The notes under the pieces: generated by a model | Seen by the model: only the letters and a program-made list of their open reading frames with translations | Databases searched by the model: none | What the model was told of the DNA's origin: nothing | Shown: positions 1-8,038 of the stretch, one piece after another | Numbering within the stretch: the first letter of the stretch is position 1 | How the letters are laid out: every line of letters starts with the position of its first letter | Assembly: GCF_000148725.1 (NCBI RefSeq) | Contig: NZ_GL476320.1 | Location: forward strand, 384,746-448,745 | DNA length: 64,000 bases | DNA from: Roseibium sp. TrichSKD4 | GTDB taxonomy: Bacteria > Pseudomonadota > Alphaproteobacteria > Rhizobiales > Stappiaceae | Direction of reading: 5' to 3' | Program-made: the position numbers and the translations under genes

Positions 1-2
1 GC

Positions 3-77
3 TGGCTCAGCGATGTACCACATCGCCTTCGCCAGTTTCGCCTTGTCTTGAGCACTGCATTTCCCGGCGAAATACAT
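3..77 (-). CDS. Possible 5' part of a gene leaving the window
   Basis: A minus-strand frame beginning at an ATG at 77-75 stays open to the window edge and reads MYFAGKCSAQDKAKLAKAMW, then YIAEP. The frame is closed upstream by a TGA near 129. The peptide has an ordinary composition for a coding region, but only 25 codons are visible and I do not recognise a family. It would be transcribed divergently from the muramidase gene. It could equally be a chance open frame. Confidence 0.25.
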   Translation of the reverse strand, partial: MYFAGKCSAQDKAKLAKAMWYIAEP

Positions 78-133
78 CTCCAATCCATCCACACAGCCTA
101 GGCTGCGCCAACTTCCCTTCGGCGGTCAGAGCA

Positions 134-844
134 ATGCGATTTCTTTTTTCGATTTTTCGGTTCATTCTTTACGTTGTTCTGGGCGGTGTTCTGTGTCTGG
201 CTGGAGTGACCTTCTTTTTCATGTCCTGGGAACCTGATCGCTCAACGCACCCATTTCGCGGCATTGATGTATCCCATCATCAGGGCGAGATTGATTGGCC
301 GCTGGTCGCCGCCGATGACGTGACCTTTGTCTATATGAAAGCAACCGAAGGACAGGATTTTCAGGACAAGTCATTCTCGACGAATTGGCGGGAAGCCGGA
401 CAGGCCGGATTGGCACGCGGGGCCTACCACTTCTTCAGTTTCTGTTCCCCCGGTGAAAAGCAGGCCCTGAATTACCTCTCCGTCTTGCCGAAGTCGGAGA
501 AGATGCTGCCACCGGTTCTTGATCTGGAATTTGAAGGCAATTGCGCCCGCAAACCCTCGGTGGACGAGGTTCTACGGGAGGTGACCGACTTTGTGCAAAC
601 TGTTGAGGCTGCGCTGGGCCGGCAAGTCGTGTTTTATGTGCCAGATGATTTCCACGCGGCCTACATCAAGGGGCAGGGGCTGAACCGGCAGGTCTGGGCG
701 CGGTCCTTGTGGCACTCCCCCGACTATGTGCGAGATTGGCTGTTCTGGCAGTTCCACCAGCAAGGTGCGATTGACGGGATTGATGGCAATGTTGATTTGA
801 ACGTTTTGGCGGGAAATCGAAAATTGGATCAGTTTTTGAAATAG
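134..844 (+). CDS. Membrane-anchored GH25 muramidase (lysozyme family)
   Basis: A 236-residue protein of glycoside hydrolase family 25, which cleaves the beta-1,4 bond between N-acetylmuramic acid and N-acetylglucosamine in peptidoglycan. A hydrophobic N-terminal segment (about residues 4-30) is a signal anchor or signal peptide, placing the enzyme in the periplasm. The family signature GIDVSHHQG lies at about residues 43-51, with the conserved Asp45, and the catalytic DLE motif is at 130-132. Length fits a single GH25 domain without a cell-wall-binding repeat. The frame is open further upstream, but the ATG at 134 directly precedes the hydrophobic leader and is the natural start. It stands alone in front of the leucine-catabolism operon. 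Family assignment is strong; the biological role (remodelling or competition) is not visible. Confidence 0.88.
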   Translation: MRFLFSIFRFILYVVLGGVLCLAGVTFFFMSWEPDRSTHPFRGIDVSHHQGEIDWPLVAADDVTFVYMKATEGQDFQDKSFSTNWREAGQAGLARGAYHFFSFCSPGEKQALNYLSVLPKSEKMLPPVLDLEFEGNCARKPSVDEVLREVTDFVQTVEAALGRQVVFYVPDDFHAAYIKGQGLNRQVWARSLWHSPDYVRDWLFWQFHQQGAIDGIDGNVDLNVLAGNRKLDQFLK

Positions 845-880
845 TTACACAATTGAAAATATTATTAAAAAACAATTTGA

Positions 881-897
881 TTGACTAAAACGTAAAA
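881..897 (+). promoter_or_regulatory. Candidate operator/promoter of the MerR-type regulator
   Basis: In the AT-rich gap before the MerR gene the stretch TTGACTAAAACGTAAAA stands 34 bases upstream of its ATG. It contains a good -35-like TTGACT and an ACGTAAA half-site of the type reported for LiuR-family MerR regulators. I do not see a convincing second half-site or -10, so this is a weak call. Confidence 0.3.
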
Positions 898-930
898 AGA
901 GTTGAATGTCGCCGCCAACAGGGAGTTGGC

Positions 931-1335
931 ATGCAGCGGCTATACACAATCACCCAGCTTACGCAGGAATTCGACATCACGACGCGCACGCTTCGGTTCT
1001 ATGAAGCGCAAGGCATGTTGACGCCGCAGCGTCGTGGCCGTCAACGTCTCTATCGGCCTGCCGACCGGACGCGTTTGAAGCTGATCCTGCGCGGCAAACG
1101 CCTTGGGTTTTCGCTGGCGGAAATCAGTGAAATGATTGAGATGTACGGCACAGCTCCGGGCGAAGAAGGTCAGCTGCGCCTGTTGATGCAGAAGATTGCC
1201 AACCGCCGGGCCGAACTCGTGGAAAAGCAACGGGACATTGAACTGACCCTTGCCGAACTGGAGGAAGTTGAAGAGGGCGCGCGGGCGCGCATGGCCGAAA
1301 TCGGCGGAACCTTTGGCAAGGATGGTGACGCATGA
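931..1335 (+). CDS. liuR: MerR-family transcriptional regulator, LiuR-like
   Basis: A 134-residue MerR-family protein. The N-terminal winged helix-turn-helix (about residues 5-70) carries the typical TTRTLRFYEAQGML helix, and residues 80-125 form the dimerisation coiled coil. No Cys-rich metal-binding loop is present, which fits the subgroup that controls branched-chain amino acid and fatty acid catabolism rather than metal sensors. Its stop codon overlaps the start of the thioesterase gene, and isovaleryl-CoA dehydrogenase lies two genes on, so a LiuR role in controlling leucine/isovalerate breakdown is inferred from context. It is probably autoregulated through the AT-rich region just upstream. 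Confidence 0.8.
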   Translation: MQRLYTITQLTQEFDITTRTLRFYEAQGMLTPQRRGRQRLYRPADRTRLKLILRGKRLGFSLAEISEMIEMYGTAPGEEGQLRLLMQKIANRRAELVEKQRDIELTLAELEEVEEGARARMAEIGGTFGKDGDA

Positions 1336-1775
1336 TGTTTGAAGTCCGCAGTGCGGATTGGGAGGCGCGTGTTCGCAGCAGCTTCGCCGCTCAGAAGTTT
1401 ATGGAGCATCTTGGCGCGCGCTTGACGCATGTTGCGCCGGGCGCGGTCGATATCGAGCTTGATCTCAGACCGGAAGTCACCCAACAACATGGGTATTTCC
1501 ATGCCGGAGCCACATCTTCGGTCACCGACAGCGCAGCAGGCTATGCGGCGTTGACCCTGTTTGCCGACGGCTTCGGCGTGTTGACCACCGAATACAAGAT
1601 CAACCTTTTGAACCCGGCAAGGCAAAACCGCATCGTGGCGCGCGGTCGGGTGGTGAAGCCCGGTCGAACCCTCACCATCGCCAAGGCCGATGTTTTCGGC
1701 GTCTCGGAGACAGGTGACGTACATATTTCAACAGGCCTTTTCACTTTGATGAGTGTTGAGGGAATAAAGGACTGA
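1332..1775 (+). CDS. PaaI-family hotdog-fold acyl-CoA thioesterase
   Basis: A 147-residue single hotdog-domain protein of the PaaI/YdiI type, which hydrolyses acyl-CoA thioesters in the cytoplasm. The diagnostic segment QQHGYFHAGATSSVTDSAAG (about residues 54-73) carries the HG...HAG...DSA pattern of the family. It starts at an ATG overlapping the stop of the MerR gene by four bases, so translation is coupled. Within this operon it may release CoA from intermediates of branched-chain acyl degradation; that substrate is inferred from neighbours only. Confidence 0.8.
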   Translation: MMFEVRSADWEARVRSSFAAQKFMEHLGARLTHVAPGAVDIELDLRPEVTQQHGYFHAGATSSVTDSAAGYAALTLFADGFGVLTTEYKINLLNPARQNRIVARGRVVKPGRTLTIAKADVFGVSETGDVHISTGLFTLMSVEGIKD

Positions 1776-1779
1776 ATTC

Positions 1780-2250
1780 ATGGGACAAGCTGCCATTCGG
1801 CAGATTGAGGCCGGAGATCGCGCCCAGTGGGAAGCGCTCTGGCAAGACTATCTTGCATTTTATCACACCAGCGTTCCAGCCAACGTGACGGACACCTTGT
1901 TCGAGCGACTTCTTAGCGAAGAAGGGCACAATGGTCTGGTTGCTGTTCTGGATGGCAAGGTGGTGGGCTTCGTGCACTATCTTTTCCATCCGAGCACCTG
2001 GTCGAGCGAGCTGAAATGCTATCTGGAAGACCTGTTCGTGAGCGATGAAACGCGGGGAACAGGCGCAGGTCGCAAACTGATCGAAGCTGTTTATGCCGCA
2101 GCCGATGCGCGTCCCGACGCATCCGGCAACGTTTATTGGCACACCAACGGCGACAACGCCCGCGCGCGTCAGCTTTATGACCATATCGGAAACCTATCAA
2201 CCTATGTCTATTACGACCGCACCAAAGCGCCGGTGAAGGAGGCATCATGA
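1780..2250 (+). CDS. GNAT-family N-acetyltransferase
   Basis: A 156-residue single-domain GNAT protein. The acetyl-CoA pyrophosphate-binding motif A is visible as [20 protein letters not shown] (around residues 87-106), followed by the motif B region with [18 protein letters not shown]. The substrate cannot be told from sequence. It starts four bases after the thioesterase stop, and its own stop overlaps the start of isovaleryl-CoA dehydrogenase by four bases, so it is an integral operon member. Possible roles include protein lysine acetylation or detoxification of an amine. Confidence 0.75.
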   Translation: MGQAAIRQIEAGDRAQWEALWQDYLAFYHTSVPANVTDTLFERLLSEEGHNGLVAVLDGKVVGFVHYLFHPSTWSSELKCYLEDLFVSDETRGTGAGRKLIEAVYAAADARPDASGNVYWHTNGDNARARQLYDHIGNLSTYVYYDRTKAPVKEAS

Positions 2251-3419
2251 TCCGCAACGATTTTCCTGCGTTCAACTTCAATCTTGGCGAGACTGCCGAC
2301 ATGCTGCGCGACAGCGTGCGCTCGTTCTCGCAGGACCGCATTGCGCCGCTGGCCGAAAAGATCGACCGTGAGGACTGGTTCCCACGCGAACTCTGGCCGG
2401 AAATGGGCGACATGGGCTTGCATGGCATCACGGTGGAAGAAGAGTGGGGCGGGGCCGGCCTTGGCTATCTCGAACATTGCATCGCCATGGAAGAAGTCAG
2501 CCGGGCATCGGCATCGATTGGCCTGTCCTATGGCGCGCACTCGAACTTGTGTGTGAACCAGCTGCGGCGCTGGGGCAATGAAGACCAGAAGAAGCGCTAT
2601 CTTTCCAAGCTGGTCACCGGCGAGCATCTGGGTGCGCTGGCCATGTCCGAGCCGGGCGCGGGGTCAGACGTTGTCTCCATGAAGCTGAAGGCCGAGAAGA
2701 AGGGTGATCGCTACATCCTGAACGGTAACAAGATGTGGATCACCAACGGTCCGACAGCAGACACGCTGATCATCTATGCCAAGACAGATCCTGACGCTGG
2801 CCCGAAAGGCATCACCGCCTTCCTCGTAGAGAAGGACTTCAAGGGCTTTTCCGTTGCCCAAAAGCTCGACAAGCTGGGCATGCGCGGGTCGGAAACTGGC
2901 GAGCTGGTATTCCAGGATTGTGAAGTGCCGGCAGAAAACGTGCTTGGCGAAGTCGGCAGGGGCGTGAATGTCCTCATGTCCGGTCTCGACTATGAGCGGG
3001 CGGTTCTGGCTGCAGGTGCGGTTGGCATCATGCAGGCGGCTATGGATGTGGTGATCCCATACATTCACGAGCGCAAGCAGTTCGGCCAGTCCATCGGCAC
3101 GTTCCAGCTGGTTCAGGGCAAGGTCGCGGACATGTATGTCTCCATGAACGCCTCAAAAGCCTATGTCTATGCAGTCGCGCAGGCCTGTGACCGGGGCGAG
3201 ACCACCCGCGAGGACGCTGCTGGTGCGATCCTTTATGCGGCTGAAAACGCGACCAAGATGACCCTCGATGCCATCCAGCTTCTCGGTGGCAACGGCTACA
3301 TCAACGAATACCCGACTGGTCGCCTTCTGCGCGATGCCAAGCTCTATGAAATCGGCGCGGGAACCTCCGAAATCCGCCGCATGCTCATCGGTCGCGAAAT
3401 TTTCAACAAGACGGCTTGA
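2247..3419 (+). CDS. liuA: Isovaleryl-CoA dehydrogenase
   Basis: A 390-residue acyl-CoA dehydrogenase with the full N-terminal, middle and C-terminal domains. It matches isovaleryl-CoA dehydrogenase in length and motifs: [11 protein letters not shown] at 131-141, WITNGP at 164-169, and the C-terminal [20 protein letters not shown] segment. The catalytic base is Glu250 in LDYER, the position used by isovaleryl-CoA dehydrogenases rather than the late Glu of short- and medium-chain enzymes. The enzyme oxidises isovaleryl-CoA to 3-methylcrotonyl-CoA in leucine catabolism, passing electrons to ETF. The usual downstream genes (methylcrotonyl-CoA carboxylase, HMG-CoA lyase) are absent; a terminator follows directly. 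Confidence 0.9.
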   Translation: MIRNDFPAFNFNLGETADMLRDSVRSFSQDRIAPLAEKIDREDWFPRELWPEMGDMGLHGITVEEEWGGAGLGYLEHCIAMEEVSRASASIGLSYGAHSNLCVNQLRRWGNEDQKKRYLSKLVTGEHLGALAMSEPGAGSDVVSMKLKAEKKGDRYILNGNKMWITNGPTADTLIIYAKTDPDAGPKGITAFLVEKDFKGFSVAQKLDKLGMRGSETGELVFQDCEVPAENVLGEVGRGVNVLMSGLDYERAVLAAGAVGIMQAAMDVVIPYIHERKQFGQSIGTFQLVQGKVADMYVSMNASKAYVYAVAQACDRGETTREDAAGAILYAAENATKMTLDAIQLLGGNGYINEYPTGRLLRDAKLYEIGAGTSEIRRMLIGREIFNKTA

Positions 3420-3441
3420 GGCAATAATCCGTGTTAAGAGA

Positions 3442-3465
3442 AGGGGCCCGCGCGGCCCCTTTTTG
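3442..3465 (+). terminator. Rho-independent terminator of the liu operon
   Basis: A perfect 7-bp stem AGGGGCC / GGCCCCT with a 5-base loop CGCGC is followed by TTTTT, 22 bases after the isovaleryl-CoA dehydrogenase stop. Confidence 0.88.
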
Positions 3466-3492
3466 CGAGCCACAATCCACCAGCGTTTGCAT

Positions 3493-3605
3493 CGTCATCC
3501 CGCGCTTGACGCGGGATCGGTGAGCCCGGATCGTGGTTGGAAGCTCATGCTCTGTCGTTCGGGGCTCTCCGATCCCGGCTCACACTGCGTTTGGCCGGGA
3601 TGACG
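3493..3605. repeat. Composite intergenic palindrome, type 1
   Basis: The outer ends are inverted copies, CGTCATCCC at 3493-3501 and GGGATGACG at 3597-3605. Inside are two hairpins: ATCCCGCG/CGCGGGAT at 3497-3517 and ATCCCGGC/GCCGGGAT at 3572-3601. The same organisation recurs near 23508 and 23676. I see no gene in it. Confidence 0.7.
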
Positions 3606-3788
3606 ACCTAGGAGATGGGTGCCCTTACCCATCCGCTCTGCCGTACCGGTCCCCGAGCCGGGACTTTATCGAGGTCAAGCGATTTCAATAAATGGGATTG
3701 GGGCAAACAGACCCCACATCAAGTGCGCGGCGGCACCGTGGAAAACTTGGTTTTGTTGCTCATTTCTGATCCTGAGGAGCGATCTCAT

Positions 3789-3904
3789 TCACCTCTCCCA
3801 TGGGGATAGGTCGGCGCAACGCGCCGGGTGAGGGGAAGTGATGTCTCAAGGGACACGCCGCATTTCAGTCCCTCACCCTAACCCTCTCCTACTGGGAGAG
3901 GGAA
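3789..3904. repeat. Composite intergenic palindrome, type 2
   Basis: The stretch contains GGTGAGGGG near 3827 and its inverted copy CCCTCACC near 3870, a GGCGCAACGCGCC hairpin near 3812-3824, and the hairpin CCCTCTCC-TACT-GGGAGAGGG near 3883-3902. The CCCTCACCCTAACCCTCTCC wording is of a kind scattered through intergenic DNA of many proteobacteria. Short open frames across 3615-4032 show no protein-like features and are not called. Confidence 0.6.
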
Positions 3905-3940
3905 CTGTCGTGCATCCTTGGCGCGCCATTGATCGCAATA

Positions 3941-4020
3941 GGCCCCGGATCAAGTCCGGGGCGGCGGCTGGCAGAGGGTTTGGCGTTCTCTGTGCCGTCC
4001 CGACCCCCGAGCTGGGACCT
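3941..4020. repeat. Composite intergenic palindrome, type 1 variant
   Basis: GCCCCGGA-TCAAG-TCCGGGGC forms an 8-bp hairpin at 3942-3962, followed about 35 bases later by GTCCC...GGGAC at 3997-4018. The same pair of hairpins in the same order and spacing recurs at 4733-4804. Confidence 0.7.
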
Positions 4021-4132
4021 CGTCGTATGTGACTGCCTTAGGTTCTCCTGCAGGCGGATAAGAGCCAGATTTTTTCAAAACGGCATGCCGGCCTAAAGAA
4101 GCTCTTCCGACGCTTTCAAGCGAATTCGAATT

Positions 4133-4621
4133 TCAATATTCATGAAGACCATCAAAGTCTGCTTTGCCTATTGGTAAACCGGAAAGACGGAGACCTGCAT
4201 AGGCTTGGGAAAGGTGAAACAGCATGTTCGGAAAGGCAAATCTTAGAACATAGTCAGCAGTTGTTTGCGTCAAATGAGCGTTACCAGCAACATGACTTAC
4301 TTTTGAAGTCCAGTGGATTGAGGGGGCATTGTCGAGCGCTTCAAGGACTTCTCGGTGTAAAGCATGAAGGCTGGTAATTGAGTAAGGCTCAATGATTTCA
4401 GGGACTGTTGCACCGCCGGGTATGCATACCGCTCTTGCCGCAAATTGAATGGCCACCGCTAGGTGAAATCCAGTGTCAAACGTGTCGGGAGCAAGTTGTA
4501 CAGCGAGAAGGTCCGCTGCATCCGGTCGCTGGGTCACGATTTCAAGGAGTTTTCCCGACTGATCCAAATAATGTTCAATCGAAGAAATGGGAACATCGTC
4601 AAAGTTTGGATTTTCGATCAC
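4133..4621 (-). CDS. DUF1993 domain protein
   Basis: A protein of about 162 residues in the DUF1993 family. The C-terminal signature is clear: a hydrophobic stretch with FAFPNMLFHLSQAYAGLR followed by GLPIGKADFDG. The N-terminal half shows the helical AVQLAPDTFDTGFHLAVAIQ pattern of the family, which resembles the DinB/YfiT four-helix fold. Function is unknown. There is no upstream ATG: the frame is closed by a TAA just before a TTG at 4633. I prefer the GTG at 4621-4619 because GAGG stands six bases before it, whereas the TTG has no ribosome-binding site. The gene sits isolated between palindromic repeats and an insertion sequence. Confidence 0.72.
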   Translation of the reverse strand: MIENPNFDDVPISSIEHYLDQSGKLLEIVTQRPDAADLLAVQLAPDTFDTGFHLAVAIQFAARAVCIPGGATVPEIIEPYSITSLHALHREVLEALDNAPSIHWTSKVSHVAGNAHLTQTTADYVLRFAFPNMLFHLSQAYAGLRLSGLPIGKADFDGLHEY

Positions 4622-4732
4622 CTGATACCTCAATACTAATAGTTAAAAATAATTGCTGCGCCCCGAGGTCTCGACCTTAATGTCGGGACCTTTCGAGGCC
4701 AAGATCGTATATGTTTTAACTTCGAGTAGCAG

Positions 4733-4804
4733 GCCCCGGATCAAGTCCGGGGCGGCGCATATACATGAATTCGCATTGTGCCGTCCCGGCCTCCGAGCCG
4801 GGAC
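4733..4804. repeat. Composite intergenic palindrome, type 1 variant
   Basis: Near copy of the 3941-4020 element: hairpin GCCCCGGA-TCAAG-TCCGGGGC at 4733-4753 and hairpin GTCCCGGC-CTCCGA-GCCGGGAC at 4783-4804. A degenerate partner with GTCGGGACC lies just upstream near 4682. Confidence 0.75.
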
Positions 4805-5006
4805 CTCACATACCATTCAGCTAAACTCACCCGCAGCCATTGTGCTTCTTCCACATCTCGGCGTCATGGCCGTCGGGGATGTTGGTGCACGGGTCAGACG
4901 TATAGCCGCGCAGGACTTGATAGTTCGCGCTGAAAAACCCCTTAACTGATTGAAGAGTATGGATACCCATTGGGTTTTGGATGTGTGAATATGCCGGTTA
5001 GTTGAT

Positions 5007-6361
5007 CCGAAGCACGCATTTTCTGGCATATTCTCATGAGACCTTCAAAACGCAACAAACGGTGTGGCGATCTGTTCAAGGAACGCCTGGCCGCAATCAT
5101 CGATATGAACCATTCGTTGGTGCGGCTGTCTGGTCTGATGCCTTGGGATGAATTTGATGCGGAGTTCGGCAGGCATTATCGCCCCTTGGGACGACCGGCC
5201 AAACCAACGCGTCTGATGGCCGGGCTGCACTTTCTCAAGCACATGTACGATCTTTCCGATGAAGAGACGGTTGAGCGTTGGGTTGAAAACCCCTACTGGC
5301 AGTCTTTCTGCGGTTTTGAGTTTTTCCAGCACCAATTCCCCATTGATCCCTCAACCATGACCCGCTGGCGCAAACGGATTGGTCCTGAGGGAATGGAAAA
5401 GCTTCTTTCTGCTACGGTAGGTGTTGCGATTGAGAGCGGGACGATCAAGAAGAGCAGCCTTGAGCGGGTCTTGGTTGATACGACCGTTCAACCCAAAGCC
5501 ATTGCCCATCCCACCGATAGCCGTCTTTATCACAAGGCCTTGCAGCTTCTGGTGCGCCAGGCCAAGAGGGCCGGCATCATCTTGCGTCGCAGCCATACCA
5601 GAGTTGCCAAAAAGGCGGCCTTGATGGCGGGCCGTTATGCCCATGCCAAACAGTTCAAGCGGATGCGCCGGGAACTCAAAAAGCTGAAGACCTATCTGGG
5701 CCGGGTCTATCGCGACATCTCCCGCAAGATCGCAGGCAACGAAGGTCTTGAGCACCGGTTCTCCCGTCTGCTGGGACTGGTGGAGCGGCTTCTGGCCCAG
5801 ACCCCCAAGGACAAAAACAAGATTTATTCCATGCATGCGCCGGAAGTGGCCTGTATTGCCAAGGGCAAGGCGCGAACACCTTACGAGTTCGGGGCCAAGG
5901 TTGGCATTGCCACGACCAATCGGGAAGGATTGGTTCTTGCGGCGAGGGCTTTTGAGGGCAATCCCTATGATGGGCACACCTTGAATGACACCATCAGTCA
6001 GGCTGAGAAAGTCTGCGGCACCAAAGCTGAGCGTGTCTATGTGGACCGTGGCTATCGGGGGCATGATTATGAGGGCGACGCCAAGGTCATGATCTCCGGC
6101 CAGAAGCGCGGGCTGACGGCACAGATGAAGCGTGAGCTGAAACGACGATCAGCGATCGAGGCCACCATCGGCCACATGAAAACAGATGGACGACTTGACC
6201 GGAACTTCCTCAATGGCAAAAATGGCGATGCCATCAACGCCCTGCTGGCCGCAGCCGGTCATAACCTGCGTCTGATCCTCAATGCACTGATCATTTTGCT
6301 GCTCTGGATCACAAACCCCATCCCCAAACCGGTCAAATCGAATATTTGCGTATTGCTTCGG
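5007..6361 (+). mobile_element. IS5-family insertion sequence (ends approximate)
   Basis: The element is defined by its transposase gene. Possible terminal inverted repeats share CCGAAGCA at 5007-5014 and, inverted, TGCTTCGG at 6354-6361, with further weak matches inward (ACGCA). This gives about 1.35 kb, a usual IS5-family size. I could not see a target-site duplication, so the ends are tentative. It lies between intergenic repeats and the 3' end of the Spy-like gene. Confidence 0.5.
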
Positions 6362-6385
6362 CCACGCGCAACATCAATGGCTTAG
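5036..6385 (+). CDS. IS5-family DDE transposase
   Basis: A 449-residue transposase with an IS5-type N-terminal domain (LSDEETVERWVENPYWQSF, about residues 74-92) and a DDE catalytic core: Asp in VDTTVQPKAI near residue 150, Asp in VYVDRGYRGHDY near residue 339, and Glu in SAIEATIGHMK near residue 376. A Lys/Arg-rich helical insertion lies between the first and second Asp. No frameshift or internal stop is visible, so it may be active. The last 20 or so residues look unlike a family terminus and read through the candidate right end, so the stop codon may be recruited from host DNA. The gene end overlaps the convergent Spy-like gene by 12 bases. Confidence 0.88.
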   Translation: MRPSKRNKRCGDLFKERLAAIIDMNHSLVRLSGLMPWDEFDAEFGRHYRPLGRPAKPTRLMAGLHFLKHMYDLSDEETVERWVENPYWQSFCGFEFFQHQFPIDPSTMTRWRKRIGPEGMEKLLSATVGVAIESGTIKKSSLERVLVDTTVQPKAIAHPTDSRLYHKALQLLVRQAKRAGIILRRSHTRVAKKAALMAGRYAHAKQFKRMRRELKKLKTYLGRVYRDISRKIAGNEGLEHRFSRLLGLVERLLAQTPKDKNKIYSMHAPEVACIAKGKARTPYEFGAKVGIATTNREGLVLAARAFEGNPYDGHTLNDTISQAEKVCGTKAERVYVDRGYRGHDYEGDAKVMISGQKRGLTAQMKRELKRRSAIEATIGHMKTDGRLDRNFLNGKNGDAINALLAAAGHNLRLILNALIILLLWITNPIPKPVKSNICVLLRPRATSMA

Positions 6386-6913
6386 ACGTTGTTCAGGGCG
6401 GACTTGATAGCGCTGGATCTGGTGTGCGGTCAAAAGGGGCGGGGTGTCAATGTGGCGCTTCAGGTGAACAAGGCGGAGCGCTGCACGAGCGTCCCCTGCT
6501 TCCTTCAAAAGGACTTCCAGCTGTGCATTATCCAGATCGGGCGTCTCAAATGCGATGCTTAGCGCGCGCTCGGCAGAAATGAAACGCTCTCCAGCGGCGA
6601 TTGCTTCACGCTTCATATCGGCATGAAGCCCCTCGATTTTGGTAACTTGCTCAGGCGTCAACTGAAGCTGGTCCTTGAGTTCAAGAAGGTGCGCTGGGCC
6701 GGGACGACCATTGAGCTCGGCAGGCAGCGCCAAGCCCCAGCCAGAGCCCTCACGCAACTGCTTCAAATCACTGTCGGACAGGCTCTTGATCTGGCGGCTT
6801 TCAAAACCGGCATAGGGCTGTGTGGAATGTTTGTGGCCAGTTTCGCTAGCATCAGCTGAAAATGCCGTGGCCGTTGCCAGCAAAATGCTCATAACCATCG
6901 TGCTTTTGCGCAT
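6374..6913 (-). CDS. Periplasmic Spy/CpxP-like (LTXXQ) protein
   Basis: A protein of about 179 residues. From the ATG at 6913 it begins MRKSTMVMSILLATATAFSA, a clear signal peptide with cleavage expected near residues 20-24. GGGGG stands about nine bases before this ATG, which is why I reject a longer frame starting at 6988. The mature part is helical and carries two LTxxQ-type motifs, LTPEQ in the middle and LTAHQ near the C-terminus, as in the Spy/CpxP/ZraP family of periplasmic chaperones and metal-stress sensors. The exact role is unknown. The insertion sequence abuts its 3' end. Confidence 0.7.
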   Translation of the reverse strand: MRKSTMVMSILLATATAFSADASETGHKHSTQPYAGFESRQIKSLSDSDLKQLREGSGWGLALPAELNGRPGPAHLLELKDQLQLTPEQVTKIEGLHADMKREAIAAGERFISAERALSIAFETPDLDNAQLEVLLKEAGDARAALRLVHLKRHIDTPPLLTAHQIQRYQVRPEQRLSH

Positions 6914-7050
6914 AACTTGTTCCCCCTCATGATGTAGCGTTCCTCTAAGTAAAGCAGGCGGGGATACGCTCGGCCACTGTTGCATCATTAAATCTTCGTA
7001 ATGCCCAATCGCAGGTGCGCCATATCCGCTTGACAGATCGTATTCATTAT

Positions 7051-7066
7051 ATAACCTTAAAGTTAT
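7051..7066. promoter_or_regulatory. Palindromic ArsR-type operator over the start codon
   Basis: ATAAC-CTTAAA-GTTAT is a perfect inverted repeat whose right end overlaps the ATG of the ArsR gene at 7065. A TTGACA stands at 7030-7035. No ribosome-binding site is visible, so the message could be leaderless or nearly so. Autorepression through this site is inferred. Confidence 0.5.
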
Positions 7067-7445
7067 GGAAATAATTGGTTATGAAGATACTAGCGCTAAT
7101 CTGGACGCTGTGTTTGCGGCGCTGAGTGACCCGACGCGTCGAGCGATCCTGACACGGTTGGCGCAAGGGGAGGCGACGGTCAATGAGCTTGCTGAGCCGT
7201 TCCAGATCAGCCAACCCGCCATCTCCAAGCATCTCAAGGTGCTGGAAAAGTCAGGACTGATTGAGCGCGGCATCAACCGCACGAAAAGGCCTGCGCGCCT
7301 GAAGGCGGGCCCAATGGCGGACGCGGTCGCGTGGTTGGAAGAATTTCGAAAATTCTGGTCGGGCAGTTTCGATCAGCTCGACGCACTGCTGGAGGATTTG
7401 CAGCAGGGGCAGGAAAAGACCAAAGGGGAGGATACTAAAACATGA
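7065..7445 (+). CDS. ArsR-family transcriptional regulator
   Basis: A 126-residue winged helix-turn-helix repressor. The DNA-binding region is typical: FAALSDPTRRAILTRLAQGE at about 15-34 and QISQPAISKHLKVLEKSGLI at about 48-67. No Cys metal-binding motif is present, which matches the ArsR subgroup coupled to AHSA1/SRPBCC genes. The C-terminal part with WLEEFRKFWSGSFDQLDALLEDL is characteristic of that subgroup. It overlaps the following AHSA1 gene by four bases, so the two were a coupled pair. The partner is now frameshifted. Confidence 0.85.
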   Translation: MEIIGYEDTSANLDAVFAALSDPTRRAILTRLAQGEATVNELAEPFQISQPAISKHLKVLEKSGLIERGINRTKRPARLKAGPMADAVAWLEEFRKFWSGSFDQLDALLEDLQQGQEKTKGEDTKT

Positions 7446-7943
7446 GCGAATTGCCGACATATCTACTGGAGCGGGCTTTTAAGGCTCTGCGTGAGCTGGT
7501 CTGGAGAACCTGGACGGACCCGGAGCTTTTGGTGCGTTGGTATGGGCCCAATGTCGAGACAATCATTCATGAACTGGATGTGCGCCCAGGCGGTTTTTGG
7601 CTCAACGAAATGAAAATGGGCAGCGACTCGGGCTATCAAGCGCACGGAATATGTCGAGGTAGACGAGCCGTCGAAGCTGGTTTGCCTGATGGCCTCCGCC
7701 AATGACAAATGGGAAGTCACCGCCAATCCTATGATGCCCGACTGGCCGCGCGTGCTTTTGACAACGGTTACCTTCGAAGAGGTTGGCCGCGAGACTGTCA
7801 TGAAACTGACCTGGGTGCCGCATGAGGCGACCGACGCAGAGATAACCTGTTTCGCTGGTGCCATTTCTGGCGCGGACAAAGGTTGGGCAGCTGGCATGGC
7901 CATTTTGGAAGAGCTGTTGGCCGAGTTGCAGCAGGCCGCGTGA
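7442..7943 (+). pseudogene. AHSA1/SRPBCC-domain protein, frameshifted
   Basis: The first frame encodes an AHSA1 N-terminus (RWYGPNVETIIHELDVRPGG) as far as GSDSGYQ near 7640 and then continues as unrelated sequence to a stop at 7703-7705. The downstream frame carries the rest of the domain: RTEYVEVDEPSKLVCLMASA from about 7645, then the conserved C-terminal half ending at 7943 (TTVTFEEVGRETVMKLTWVP and GWAAGMAILEELL). The join needs one extra base or two missing bases near 7641-7645. SRPBCC proteins bind hydrophobic ligands in a helix-grip fold. This is either a genuine pseudogene or an assembly/sequencing error. Confidence 0.78.
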
Positions 7944-8038
7944 TTTCAACGGCATTTCGCCAACCGCTTCTGGAAGCAGGCAGAGGAACTGGCTAGGGTA
8001 GCGCCACTTGTTTCCTCGTCAGATTTCAGGAGTGTTTT

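Noticed and set aside
3466-4032. Several open frames of 60-110 codons after the isovaleryl-CoA dehydrogenase gene
   Set aside because: They run across palindromic repeats, have no ribosome-binding sites and show no family features.
5351-6064. A 237-codon minus-strand frame inside the transposase gene
   Set aside because: It is the antisense shadow of the transposase, with no start signal or family match.
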